This document shows, in pieces, positions 1-11,292 of a stretch of 64,000 bases of DNA. The DNA is from Volvox africanus. Lineage: Eukaryota; Chlorophyta; Chlorophyceae; Chlamydomonadales; Volvocaceae. Each line of letters begins with the position of its first letter. Position 1 is the stretch's first letter. Under the pieces are notes generated by a model. That model did no database searches. It was not told the DNA's origin and was given only the letters and a program-made list of their open reading frames with translations. The position numbers and the translations under genes were made by a program. The stretch is taken from assembly GCA_030268105.1 (NCBI GenBank), contig BSDZ01000078.1:6061001-6125000 (forward strand), read 5' to 3'.

Positions 1-279
1 CGCGCAGGCGCCGGCTGGGACTTCGAGAACGGCTGCCTGTGCGAGCCCAACCCCATGGAGCTCATCGTGCCGATGCCCATCCTGCTGTTCCGGCCTGTGG
101 AGAACAAGAAGCGCACCGCTAAAGGCATCTACGTCTGCCCGCTATACTTGTACCCCGTCCGCACCGGCACGCGCGAGCGACCGTCCTTCATGATCAACGT
201 GGATCTGCGCTCCGGAACCGCAGACCCAGACCACTGGATTATGCGTGGAACTGCGCTCCTCCTATCGCTTGCGACTTAA
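1..279 (+). CDS. Axonemal dynein heavy chain, C-terminal end (partial)
   Basis: The frame is open from base 1 and stops at 277-279, giving about 92 residues of the C-terminus of a dynein heavy chain. The conserved tail is clear: a Gly-x-x-Trp-Asp block with a Cys pair (GAGWDFENGCLC), a Pro-Met-Pro strand (ELIVPMPILLFRP), a YVCPLY block, an RTGTRERPSF segment, and the terminal DHWIMRGTALLLSLAT, which matches the family signature WxxRGxALL. These heavy chains are AAA+ motors that slide axonemal microtubules. The RTGTRERPSF type of tail reminds me most of the inner-arm 1-beta/DNAH2 class, but that assignment is from memory. Everything upstream lies outside the window. Confidence 0.93.
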   Translation, partial: RAGAGWDFENGCLCEPNPMELIVPMPILLFRPVENKKRTAKGIYVCPLYLYPVRTGTRERPSFMINVDLRSGTADPDHWIMRGTALLLSLAT

Positions 280-1922
280 GCCACGTGGTTGGGAATCAGG
301 CAATTGCAGCGATCTAGGCAATCGTTTGGCAGGATAGCAACTAAAATGAAAGAGCGAAAGGAGTGGCAATGCGGTGGCTTCCGGGCACGACTGCTGCCTA
401 AGGGCACTGATGCCATAGCTGTTTGCATCGCCGCTATATTGGCTATTAGAGAAAGGGTCATAGAACGTGATGGTGTTAAGGTGATCTGAAGTCAGGGTTG
501 AAGGCGCGCGACCGATCAGCCTGGTTGCTGCTGATTACGGTCGCAGCTTGCGTGCGAACTGGAGGCATGACTAGACGGTTTCCCGCAGCGGCATGTTGCT
601 GTGATCAATAATATCTGCAGCGCATATTCATAAGAAAAATTGTATGGGGAAGGGCGTTGCGGTGCGACTGCCTGGGTGCGAGACAGCGGGTATACAGAGT
701 CGTGGATGCCGTGTGTACCCCAAACCAGTTGAACAACGGGACATTGAAGAATTTGGCGGAGCATGTGCTCGCGTGGACGGTCTGTCCAACTGACAGAGTT
801 CCCGCTATGTCACACGTAGTCCTTTACGGATCTCTTGAGAGCGCTCTAGAGATCTCTTGGTGTGCCAGGGAGTGCGCGTGCGAATGCATGCTCAGCTCCC
901 CTGTGGATGGCACCATGTACTGCGTGCGTACGGCGTGGAGATGAAGATCTTCAATGGTAAAATGGCGAACAAGGACAGGTTGAACACTGACGATTCTGTA
1001 CTGCTCACAAATTGTGGCGCTGGTAACGTGGCAAGCAGGGCAAGAAAGGTTGCCAGCTGGCACCCCGCTGGTACCGGCACTGCCAGCTATGACCTCAGCA
1101 AGCGAGTGCATTGTGAATGGTAATGACGATGCGCCAGCTGCTTTCCACCTGGCCGCCTGTTGCTTACCATGTCCAAGCATGTCGAATGTCTGTTAACTTC
1201 CTGCAATAGGGTGAATTTTGTGTCGAACCACTAAGTCATGTGCAAATAGTGACCTTTACATTTGCCATCATCCGATTGTCGCGGGCTGTTTGGGCGGTCA
1301 CATCTTGGGAGTCCTGTTCACCCCTCCCCTGGTAACACCTGGCTTGTTGGCGCCTGTGTTCATGCAACATGTGTAGAATCCATGGTGTTATTAGCCCCAT
1401 TCTCGCAGCACTGACATCAGAAGAACTCGTTTACAATCGAACATCATTTCCCATCGAGTGTCCGTCCTGCAACCACATGCCCGCTTCAAGAGAACGCCAT
1501 TAGCCACATGCACCTGCGAGACCACCGCGTAATTTAGAGGCCCTCCGACTCGGCCAAGGCAGCTACAGCCTGATAACACGGCAGCACGTTAAAATCTTTG
1601 CCTCCAGGCAGCTAAGATGCATATAACCTTGCACAGCGAGATACGAAGGCACTAAAGTAAAAGAAATAGTAGCACCTCAGGGCAACTACAGACGACTCGG
1701 TTGTGCATTCTTTATCGCCCGCAGGACATGCATAAACAGTGACCATACACGCATGGAACAGCATCAATTCCAATAGAATACAAGCATATACCTTCTGCAG
1801 CGCCTTCTAACCTCTAAACACGGAGCAACTTCCTCCAGTCAACAAGCACCGCTATTTCCCTGAGCGAGTCACACGTCATGGCTAAGGCCTTCGAACCCTG
1901 ATCCGCGGACTGCTGTACCCAG
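280..1922. other. No supported gene
   Basis: This stretch presumably holds the dynein 3' UTR and intergenic DNA. Short open frames exist on both strands, but none has recognisable motifs or paired splice sites. I did not find a clear TGTAA polyadenylation motif just after the dynein stop. Confidence 0.5.
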
Positions 1923-3115
1923 TCACTCATTCCTGCTTCGTACTGCCCCTTGCTCCAGGTCAGCTCCCTCCCCTACCCCCTCGCCCTCACCGCGATGTCC
2001 TTCCGGCCTTACACCGCGGGGCCGCAGCTGCTGGGTCAGGGCGTGACCTGCCTGAGCCCCCGCCTGCATACCCGCCTTCACCGTGTGCTTAGCACCGCTA
2101 AATAATGCTGCCGCCGCGCCCGACACGCCTCCACCTCCGCCTCCACCTCCGCCTCCGCCTCCGCCACCATTACCTATCTCAAACGCCTCATCAGTACCCG
2201 CCGGCGCCAGCGCTAACGGTTGCTGAGCTACGGGCTGCGGCTCGTCAGGATCACTGCGGTAGCCTCTCCGGTTGCGATGCTCTGGCTTTGGTGAGCCACC
2301 ACCACCGTTGGTGCTGCCACCGCCACTGGCCGTTTCTGACCCACGCGACAACGTGAGGAGCGGCTGGACCGCCTGTGCCAGCCCCTCAGCGGCCAGCACC
2401 ACGGGGATGTCACCGATGCCACCGCCACCTGCAGTGGTGGTACTTGCCCCATTGGAGCCTCCCCCCTCCGCACGCAAGCACAGGTATGGTTTGGGATAAA
2501 CGACGGGAACCGTTAAACCGACATTGTAATAAAGAAACAGAATATCACAAAACAAAACAAGGTAGATACCAGCGAGGCGCAGCATGCACGGCAGCAGCAG
2601 TCGGGACTCGAACGAGTTTGTTGTTATGATTCCATTCATGCGTGTCAATACGAATTGAGTCGTCCGGTGGTTGGTTGACAACATGGCATCGTCGTGGATA
2701 CCACGGATGAGGCAACTCCATATTACATAATCAAGCCTCATCAAGACTGGTTTGCAAAGCGCGAGAGACACATTAGCTTCTACCTTTATTGTGCATCGTC
2801 TGATCAAAAGGTCATCATTTAAGGTCAGCATACTGGAAGGCAGCGCTATAAGGCAAGTAGCGGACAGGCTGATTTCCTCACCGGCTCGCGATTACCCAAC
2901 AGCCGCCGGACCGCCGCGTGGCGCAGTGGCGCCATCACCCACAGCGTGGGCTTCCACAGCCACCAAGTACGCCGCGCCGCCTTTGCCCCGACACGTGACG
3001 CGCGCACAGCGCCATGTGCTACCGCAGGAGCCGCGGTGGATACCTGATGGGCGGCTGCGCGGGCGGTCTGCGCCACCACCTGGAAGTCATCCAGGTACGG
3101 CCGCGGATCTTGAAG
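1923..3115 (-). CDS. Unknown Ala/Gly-rich protein, two exons seen
   Basis: I do not recognise this protein. The upstream exon runs 3115 to 2882, after a CACACACAG acceptor and before a GTGAGG donor. It encodes a basic, Ala-rich amphipathic stretch (for example VAQTARAAAHQVS and RVGAKAARRTWWLWKP). The second exon, about 2465 to 1923 in the same phase, is Gly/Ser/Pro-rich with a run of about 14 glycines (plus-strand 2130-2170). It ends in an Ala/Gln-rich helix (KAGMQAGAQAGHALTQQL) and a stop at 1923. Alternatively the first exon could start further upstream, at a Met near 3217 or 3259, without the acceptor. Codon bias and the long open frames suggest coding. Function, 5' end and the 2465 acceptor are uncertain. 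Confidence 0.4.
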
Positions 3116-3259
3116 CTGTGTGTGAAGCCGGAGGGTAGGGAAAAGGGAAAAGGCCGCTGCGATGAATGAATTCATGGAAGTATGGATGCCGGCATAACGA
3201 GCAAAGACCATGGACATATTGAAGCTGGCTTCTCTCAGTGAATGTGCGCATTTCGTCAT

Positions 3260-6126
3260 GGAGATCGATCGGGGAGCCGGTCATTGCGCGGCAAAGCAAG
3301 GCGAAGCAAGACACAAAAGTACGGAGCGCCATTTGACGCGGGCACCGCGATGGAAACGGCAGCAGCAAGGGCCGCGTACGCATGGACCCATGGGCCATTA
3401 CCACGTTTGTGCGTCAAGGAAACGGACGCGAACGGCCCGAATGCGATACATCATACGACAAGTTCCAGTATAAAAGTTTGAAGCTGCTGTCTACATGGCT
3501 TAAAGCGACTGCCTGCTCTCGTTCCGAACTGGCGCGCAATGGGCAGCGGTCTGATTTCGCACGCACCATCGTTCCGCAGGCGCAAGCACAGGCGCAGGGA
3601 CCAAGAAAGCAGCCGCTAACCGAGATCGGCATGTCGGCGCGGCTCAATCACCTTCACGGAATATCGTCCCAATAGGGCTTACAACATCGCTTTGGCGTGC
3701 TATCCAATATTGCAGCGGGCAAGGAATCTTATAGAAGCTGAAACTATATATTTGTTAATAAAAGTAAGTATGTTATAACATCAGAAGCATAAACGAATCA
3801 TACGAAATGCAAAGTTCCTCTCCCGCATTATGCAAATTGGTTTGCGTCACAATGCCGTATTTCGGAGTGCTCTTTATCTTGTGGCCTGAGCTTTTCCGCG
3901 TTCCATGGTTTGCTACAGCAAAGTCGTTGCCGAGGGACCCCCAAACGCGATGTGCGTAGGCTTGTGCCTGTGCTTGAGCGTCCTGTGCAGCGTCAGGCAG
4001 CGGTTCTCAAATACAGGAAGTGCACACAGGACTCTCCTAGGGCCCCCGGGTACGCGGCCTTGCTGCGGCGAATAGGTAACCGGCGATGGCTCCAACGGGC
4101 CTTCAATATCTGATCGTCACGGATCGCCACGGATCGTCACGGCACGTCCAATAGGACGCAAGCCGCGACTCGTGGTGCAGCCATTGCACCAATCAAATAT
4201 GGCGCAAGTCCATGCATATTTAAGCAGGTGGTTCCTCGCATTATGTGCTTGAGAATGACCTTGTAGAGAATGGGGGCGATGTACAGAGGCCGTACCGCCT
4301 GACATCGAAGCAGATTGGGGGGCGGAAGATCTATCCTGTCCGTTCGTTCCCACCTTTTTCGCACGGCTTTTAGCGGAACTACCTGAATGGACATCCGCCC
4401 GACCGCCCGCCACGTTGGGAAAACGTCAATTATTGCAAAGCTTGAATGGAAATGAGACAAAGTACCGTGCCTGAGTCCAGCGTGGTCAGATCGATGCATT
4501 CGTGCTCCGAGTCGGGTGTGCGCAGCAATGCAACGCTTTTAACAGCACTTATTAGAGTTCGTGACATTCGATGGTAGTTCGTGGTCAAGATCAAGCGGCT
4601 TAAGAAAGTCGGGCACTTGGTCTTTGCCGCTTCGGACTGCTGGTCCAGCTCGCTGTCACACACGATCACACTTCTGGGTAGTTCATGAAAGCGGTGGTGA
4701 AGCACTAGATGAATGATCTTCTTACAGAAGTCGAAGTATATTTAACTAAGATATTAAGTTACGGATATGCGATTCCTGATGTGCACCTAGAACATGTTAA
4801 ATCCACCAAAGCGAAGCTATCGTGTGCGAGGCAATAACAACTCAAGATATACTACAATCTCAGTTTATGTTTCGTCATCACGGGTCACGTAGGGCTTTGG
4901 AAGCCGCTTCTGTTAGCAACGTTGTTAATGGGTACTGTGGGTAGCTACCCTCCGATTGCTACAATTTAAATTCCAGCACGTCAAAGCCATTCGTTGTATA
5001 ACATAATGGGGCTGCTGCATGCAAACGTTTACTAGCTAGTCGTACTATGTTCCACGTGCTTGTTCTATAGAAGACGTTGTCCACATACTCCGACTAGCGA
5101 TTTGATGGCGTTCTCCGATAAACGGAGAAACATTTCCTTCCCGTAGCGATGTCGGCTTTTTCGCTGGTAATTTCTTTTCTGGTCCTTTCTGGCAAACTAG
5201 CAGATGGCATGTAGCATCCCAAGGTTTAACGCTGAATAAAAATATCAACACAATGAGTAAACGTCGGGCAATCTCAGGCTTTATGTCGGTCCTTTTGCAT
5301 ATCAGTGTCAATCAGTCCAGCAGCCTCGTTGAAGGTAAAAATGTCTTGGATTTGCATGTATCCAAAATAGGAAGACAACCAGCCTGAGACCGTTGGGAGA
5401 TCAGCGCCCAGGCGATCTGTACGACGTCATAAGAATTTCTGGAACCGAATTCCATGCGGCACAAGATGGCCAATTGGTGAGCTCTCCTACATTCCAGGAT
5501 CTAGCATTGCACTGATTAAATAAAGTTGTTCCCAAAGGGTGCGGAGTTCTTTGATTCCTAACATACTCCGTTACACTTTGCTGGGCACTACTATTTCCGC
5601 TCCAGAAAAGTTCGTAGATGAAGTAGTGAAATGTGACCCGCTGATTATTAAAGCCCTATAAATGTGCTGCTAAAAGTGTTTGATGACTGATTGTGAATTA
5701 GATGCATCTTTCAACCCTCTTAAATTTTAGGTATTATATTGAGTCTATATAACACCATAAGATGTTGTATATTATACTCTCCTAGGGTGACCAATACTAC
5801 ATGCATGCAGCTGGCTGCATCATCGGCGCCCGCTTCGCAGTGCCTGGCTATAAAATCAAACGCCGTAGTTATTAAGTAAATCTATAATTATAATGTTTGA
5901 GTTTATTGAATACTGGTTCTTGTTTGCAAGGTATTAAGGTTACACAACTGTAACAGCGTACCGAAGCGAAGTATTACCAAATGTTCAACATCAGGTGTAA
6001 AACCAGTTGACGGAAACCTTATTTTCCATTTCCCTTACCCATAAGTGAATTAGCGACAATATTATGGTAATGACGGATCTATTGAACAGTCCGTATAGTA
6101 AGCACCAGCCCCTGTTGCGACTTAAC
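3260..6126. other. Intergenic, AT-rich in its right half
   Basis: No coding region with supported splice sites or family motifs was seen here. From about 4700 to 6120 the DNA is clearly more AT-rich than the flanking genes. This part is the upstream region of the CAP gene that starts at 6127. Confidence 0.5.
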
Positions 6127-9100
6127 ATGAACATGATCGGTTTGCTCCTTTTCATGCCTTGGTCTACTATATTTTCTTATGCAATTGAACATTCGAAAGA
6201 TGCCGGTAAGTTGGTGACCATTTTCGCTTAGCTGGCTCTGGAGCTGTCCGTGTCAAGCGGGCAAGTTACCATGACGAAATGACCTGATGTGGATCGGCTC
6301 ATGGTCTCAATGTGCTGCCAAGTAGGCATGGGCCACGGACTGTCTGGGCAGCTCAACCTCGGAAGGGATCTGCGAAGTGCTCGGGGCACTGACGTGCAAC
6401 ACCGGAGGCCAGCAGCCCCTTCGTCACCCACCCCAGGGATCCATCTTTCCTTCCCATATCTCTGTCTCCCAACATCACCCTGCTTCTCCTCCTCACACCC
6501 TTCTTTGAAGGACAGAATACGACGCTTAGGACAGGTGTCGTACACCGAACCTCCCTCACCTCCTCCTCCGGCACCACCACCACCGTCGCCCCCGCCACCC
6601 TCACCCTTGCCGCCGTCGCCCCCACCACCCTCACCCTTCCCGCCGTCGCCCCCTCCACCGTCACCTAACCCCCCTGCCAATTTCTGGGCTCCTGACCCTC
6701 CATCCGAGCCATTGCCACCTACCCCGTACCAGCCTCCGCCACGGAGATCTCGAATGTCGCCACCTCCACCACCATCTCCGCGCAAGCGTGGTCCTACCGG
6801 ACGGAACCCACCGCCATCACCAAGCTATACGACGGCGCCGCAGCCGCCGTCGCCCATAACTCCTTCCTTGCCACTCCCAACACCATCCCCTCCACCACCT
6901 TCTCCGCCGCCGCCGTCTTCACCACCGCCATTTCCACCACCGCCATTCCCACCACCGCCATCTTCCCCGTCACCTCCACCACGACCATCTCCGCCAGCAC
7001 CATCTCCTCCACCGCCACCATCTCCACCACCGCCATCTCCTCCACCACCACCATCTCCACCACCGCCATCTCCTCCACCGCCACCATCTCCACCACCGCC
7101 ATCCCCTCCACCGCCACCATCTCCACCACCGCCATCTTCCCCGCCACGTTCCCCACCACCGTCCCCACCGCCGCCATCTCCTCCACCGCCGCTATCTCCA
7201 CCACCGCCATCTCCACCATTCCGGTTCATGCGTCCGCGTTTGTCTCCGCCACCTCCATTTCCGCCTCCTCTACCGCCGTCTCCTCCACCGCCATCTCCAC
7301 CGCCGCCATCTCCTCCACCGCCATCACCGCCCCCGCCATCTCCTCCACCGCCATCTCCGCCCCCGCCATCTCCGCCGCCGCCATCTCCTCCACCGCCATC
7401 CCCGCCGCCACCATCTCCCCCACTGCCTCGTCTACGGCCTTTCGCGCTGCTGCGTCGTCCACCGCCACCTCCTCCACCACCTTCTCCACCGCCGTCCCTG
7501 CCGCCACCTTCGCTTTCCCCGCAGCCACCTCCGGCTTTACCCCCGCCACCTCCACCTTCGCCGCCGCCACCTCCGCGTTCGCCACCGCCATCTCCGCTTT
7601 CCCCGCCGCCACCTCCTCCTTCGCCGCCGCCACCTCCTCATTCGCCGCCGCCACCACCGCCTTCGCCGCCGCCACCTCCACCTTCGCCGCCGCCACCTCC
7701 GCCTTCGCCGCCGCCACCTCCGCCTTCCCCGCCGCCACCTTCACCATTTCCATCGCCACCACCACCATCTCCACCGCCGCCTCTCTCTTCTCCGCCGCCG
7801 CCACCTCCTACTCTTCCCCCAGGTTTTCCATCGCCACCGCCGCCTCGCCCCAGTCACCCTCCGGAGCCTGCTTTTACCAATACGCAGCCTCAGGTTCCTC
7901 TTACAGGTGAGGTGAGGTTTGCCCCGCACCAAAGCTATTGAGCCGTACCCGCTGCGGTGAGGAAGGGTACGTGGTGCTGGCATACACAGGGCAACGCTAT
8001 CCCATCAAAATGAAAATGGTTAGGTTTTCTTGCGGTATCGTGGCGCAATGCTGTGCTTGCCCCTGAACCCGCCAGTCACCTCATAGAGAGAGGCGTATTC
8101 ATATTAAGCCAGTCTCCAAATATCCTATTTGTTAGGTACCCAATGAAGGCTACGTCGCCACACCGCATCATGACGCGCTGAACGGGCAAGCCATAACGGC
8201 ACGTCTTCCTAATCCTTCCACTTCCTAACCTGCCACTCATAGTTCCTGCGAACCCGACCCGATTTGGATTGCTATTTTTGTTGGAAGCCCACTTCATGGC
8301 ATTTTCGTTCTGTCAGGCGGCAAGTGCAACGACCCATCGGACATCTTGGCCCGCCATAATACCTACCGAGCACAGCACCGAGTGGGGCCAGTCGTGTGGA
8401 ACCAGGACCTTGCTCGTTCAGCGCAGAGCTGGGCGGACTACCTTGCGTCCAGAAGCTGCGCCAGCCAGCACGACTTCAGCGGCTACTTTGGAGAAAACAT
8501 ATACGTGGAGGCCCTGTACCCGCCACCCGACGGTTCCTGCGCCATGGCGGTTGACAGTTGGTACAGTGAGCGGGAAAACTTCAACTTCGACACGACCCAG
8601 CTGTACACAGACAACGCAGAAAGCGGTGCTTTTCACTTTACTCAGATTGTGAGTTGCCTGCTGCCAAATGGTTGCAACGCGCAACGCTTGACAATGGATC
8701 TGAAGTCATAACGGATGAGACCTGTGCAAGCTTACGGACTTCAGTCGGGTAGATAAGGTAGAAGCGGCAGAAGCGCTGCTCCAGTGCGCCGGGTTGCCAC
8801 CGGTTGCACTTATCACGTCGTGCGTCCGTCGCTTCGTCCTCGCAGTCGGGAGGGAGGGCCCGTCCTAAATACCGTTCCCACCAGCAACCAGCGCCTAGCT
8901 AACCTCTGACTGGGTGCACACAGTTTGTCCCGGTTTGGGTTTGGGATTGAACAAGGCGCATCTTTATATATACTCCCGATCTCCTCCATTTCCATTCTCG
9001 GTCTCTTTTGTCACCATCTCTGGGTGCCCTCCCATCCCAAATCCCCAAACACGCACCCGCCGTCTCTGTGCCAAGTCAGATTTGGAAGGGCACATACGCC

Positions 9101-9674
9101 GTGGGCTGCGGTATGGGGACGGCAGCCGTAGAAGTGGACTTCGGCCGGTACACGGGCATGGGCGGCTGTAAGGCGGTGGTGTGCAGATATCTAGCAGCGG
9201 GCAACATCGTCAACGACAACATCTTCCGGGGCAACGGTAGGTGGGTTGCATCAATAGCCAGAAGATGACGCCCCTGTAGCATCTGTAGCAGAAGTAGCAT
9301 CTGTGTGTGTCTTCCTCTGCGGCTCGCTGCAGCGTGGCTCTCTCCTTACTCTTCTGGGATTATGGCAGCTGGTGTCGAGGAATACAGTCTTGCCGAAAAA
9401 GATATTTTTTAAACGTAGAGGATAATTGAGGATTGCGAACCTGCCATGCGACGCCCTGACATATGGCACATCGACACATGTGTATACGTGTTGTTTATGT
9501 ATTGTGTGGACATTGTTATCAACCGCAGTCTTCGATGTCTACATGCCGCCGTCACCGCCGTCACTACCGCCGTCATCACCGCCATCGCCGTCACCATCGC
9601 CACCGCCGTCACCACCACCGCCACGGCGACCTCAGCCATCGCGACGAGGCCAACCGCTGAAGCCGCTGCATTAA
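6127..9674 (+). CDS. Secreted hydroxyproline-rich CAP/SCP (PR-1) protein, paralogue A
   Basis: Five-exon model: 6127-6205, 6530-7906, 8317-8648, 9080-9236, 9529-9674 (696 aa), with phases agreeing at every junction. Exon 1 encodes a signal peptide with a hydrophobic core (MIGLLLFMPWSTIFSYA) and ends at a GTAAGT donor. Exon 2 is a rod of about 455 residues of [11 protein letters not shown] and PPPF units, typical of volvocine extracellular-matrix glycoproteins. Exons 3-4 form a CAP domain: ARHNTYRAQH, WNQDLARSAQSWAD, a GENIY glutamate, WYSERENF, FHFTQIIW, and paired cysteines ending in GGCKAVVCRY. The two His and two Glu of the CAP cavity appear present. Exon 5 adds a short second Pro-rich tail. 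Location is probably the extracellular matrix or cell wall. The exon 2 acceptor (6528-6529) is the weakest junction. Confidence 0.82.
6545..7860 (+). repeat. SPPPP-type proline-rich coding repeat
   Basis: A degenerate repeat of TCN-CCN-CCN-CCN codons within exon 2 of CAP paralogue A. Two interruptions break the rod: one near 7220-7250 (FRFMRPRL) and one near 7435-7460 (PRLRPFALLRR). Such Ser-Pro repeats are the usual substrates for prolyl hydroxylation and arabinosylation in algal walls. Confidence 0.85.
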
Positions 9675-11292
9675 ACCTGTCGCGGACGGGCTGTCCCCCG
9701 GAGTATGTCACGCAGGCTTCGGGCAGCGTTTTGATAATCCAGGTTTCCATGGAATATCGCTGCGCTCTCACGAATTCATTGAATCCAACTTTGGAAATAT
9801 TAATCGGTACATGGACGAACCAAACGCCATGGTCCACTTGACTCGAAAGGCGTGCAGTTCGAAATGGAGTTGCCATCTGTGACTCGGGTGTCGTACACAT
9901 CTAGAGTGCATGATATACAGGTTTTTGGTCGTTCGGATCTTCCCTACTCGGATAGCCACCAATTACTGATAGGCCGCAGAAGGCACTTGGGAATGCATAT
10001 TCACTTGACAACACGGACTTAAATTGCTGAGCAACTCGAAACGACAGCAGGTTGACCGGTGAGGTACTGTCCTAGCTGACGTCTCTTTCCTCATAGGAAG
10101 GGAAAGCTATTCTCAGAGATGATACATGCATCGCCGCGGTTTACTGTAGATGGAGCGAAGAATGATCTATTTGAATGTATATGCGGGCAGGTTGCTGTGT
10201 AGCTAGCGTTGGCAAGCGAGGGCACACGCAGTGGCCTGCCACGCGGTGGAAAGCTGAAAAGGGTTGTAGGCAGATGTTGAGATGGCTGTTGCAAGCCCAG
10301 CAGGATGGACGGATGCGCTTCATGAAAAAACGTTCGTTACCTGTCGACGAAACAGGTTTCGCGGGTAGGAACAGGGGTCGTGACCCCTGGATAGGAGACT
10401 AGGTGGGGCCGAGGCAACGGATTTGACGGCGCAATTTTGTCACACCACGAAAAGTCGAAAGCGCTGACTGATTTGGTTGAGCACCCGTTCATACGTCAGG
10501 GCTGCATTCACGTTTGGACTTCAGCACGGGCACTGCACGCCAACACGACATATGCCTGACCCTGTCTCCTGTAAACTAGCGCCAATCCCTGCGCACTCTG
10601 GCAGCGTGACGCTGTCTGATCATCCAGCTCATGAGGTTTTATGCTCCTCTGCACGAAAACCCCGCTTTCCGCGACCTAGTTGGCCTCTAGCAAGGTCGGG
10701 CAGATGCTCGGTATTATGCAAAAGATTTGCAAGAGGAGGCCGTTACACTCTGCTGCATTAGAGGGGTCCCGCGTTGGTGTCCAGGAAACTTCAGGTCCTT
10801 ATTTTAAAAACCTTAAAAGACCACAAATAGCATTCCTGTTCGTATGGAAATCTTTGCCATGTGTTATACTTCGTCAGCACCGAAGGAGAGAAATGTGGAG
10901 AGGTTGAGGCACGGCCTTGGCCGTGTATGCTGAAGTCAACCAACGTCATAATCGAAATATTACGAATGATTTCAGGCTTCCATAATAGCTTTGCATGTCT
11001 CGTACAATCGTATTTGCAAGTTGCTGCATGACACGGGAAATAAGCCTTACGTACCCTCGATACCAACAGCCCACATTAACAGCATGCCTACAACCACTTG
11101 TATGTGGTGCTATTATTATTGCAAGCGAACGATTTCTTGGATTGCGGGTGTTTATGTTATCTTCTAGATCGGAAACGTTTTGCGCCGCTTCTTAGCTGTC
11201 GTTGGACAAACATCAAAACCATTTGAAATATTGTCACCCCCACGCACGTGAAATATTGTATTCCTCATGAACGTTTGGATAACTATATGGAA
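9675..11292. other. Intergenic between the two CAP genes
   Basis: No supported gene. A TGTAA motif at 10570-10574 could serve as the polyadenylation signal of the upstream gene, which would give a 3' UTR of about 900 nt. That use is inference. Confidence 0.4.

Noticed and set aside
6825..7804. Minus-strand Gly/Asp-rich and Ala/Val-rich frames
   Set aside because: Antisense shadows of the SPPPP codons in CAP paralogue A.
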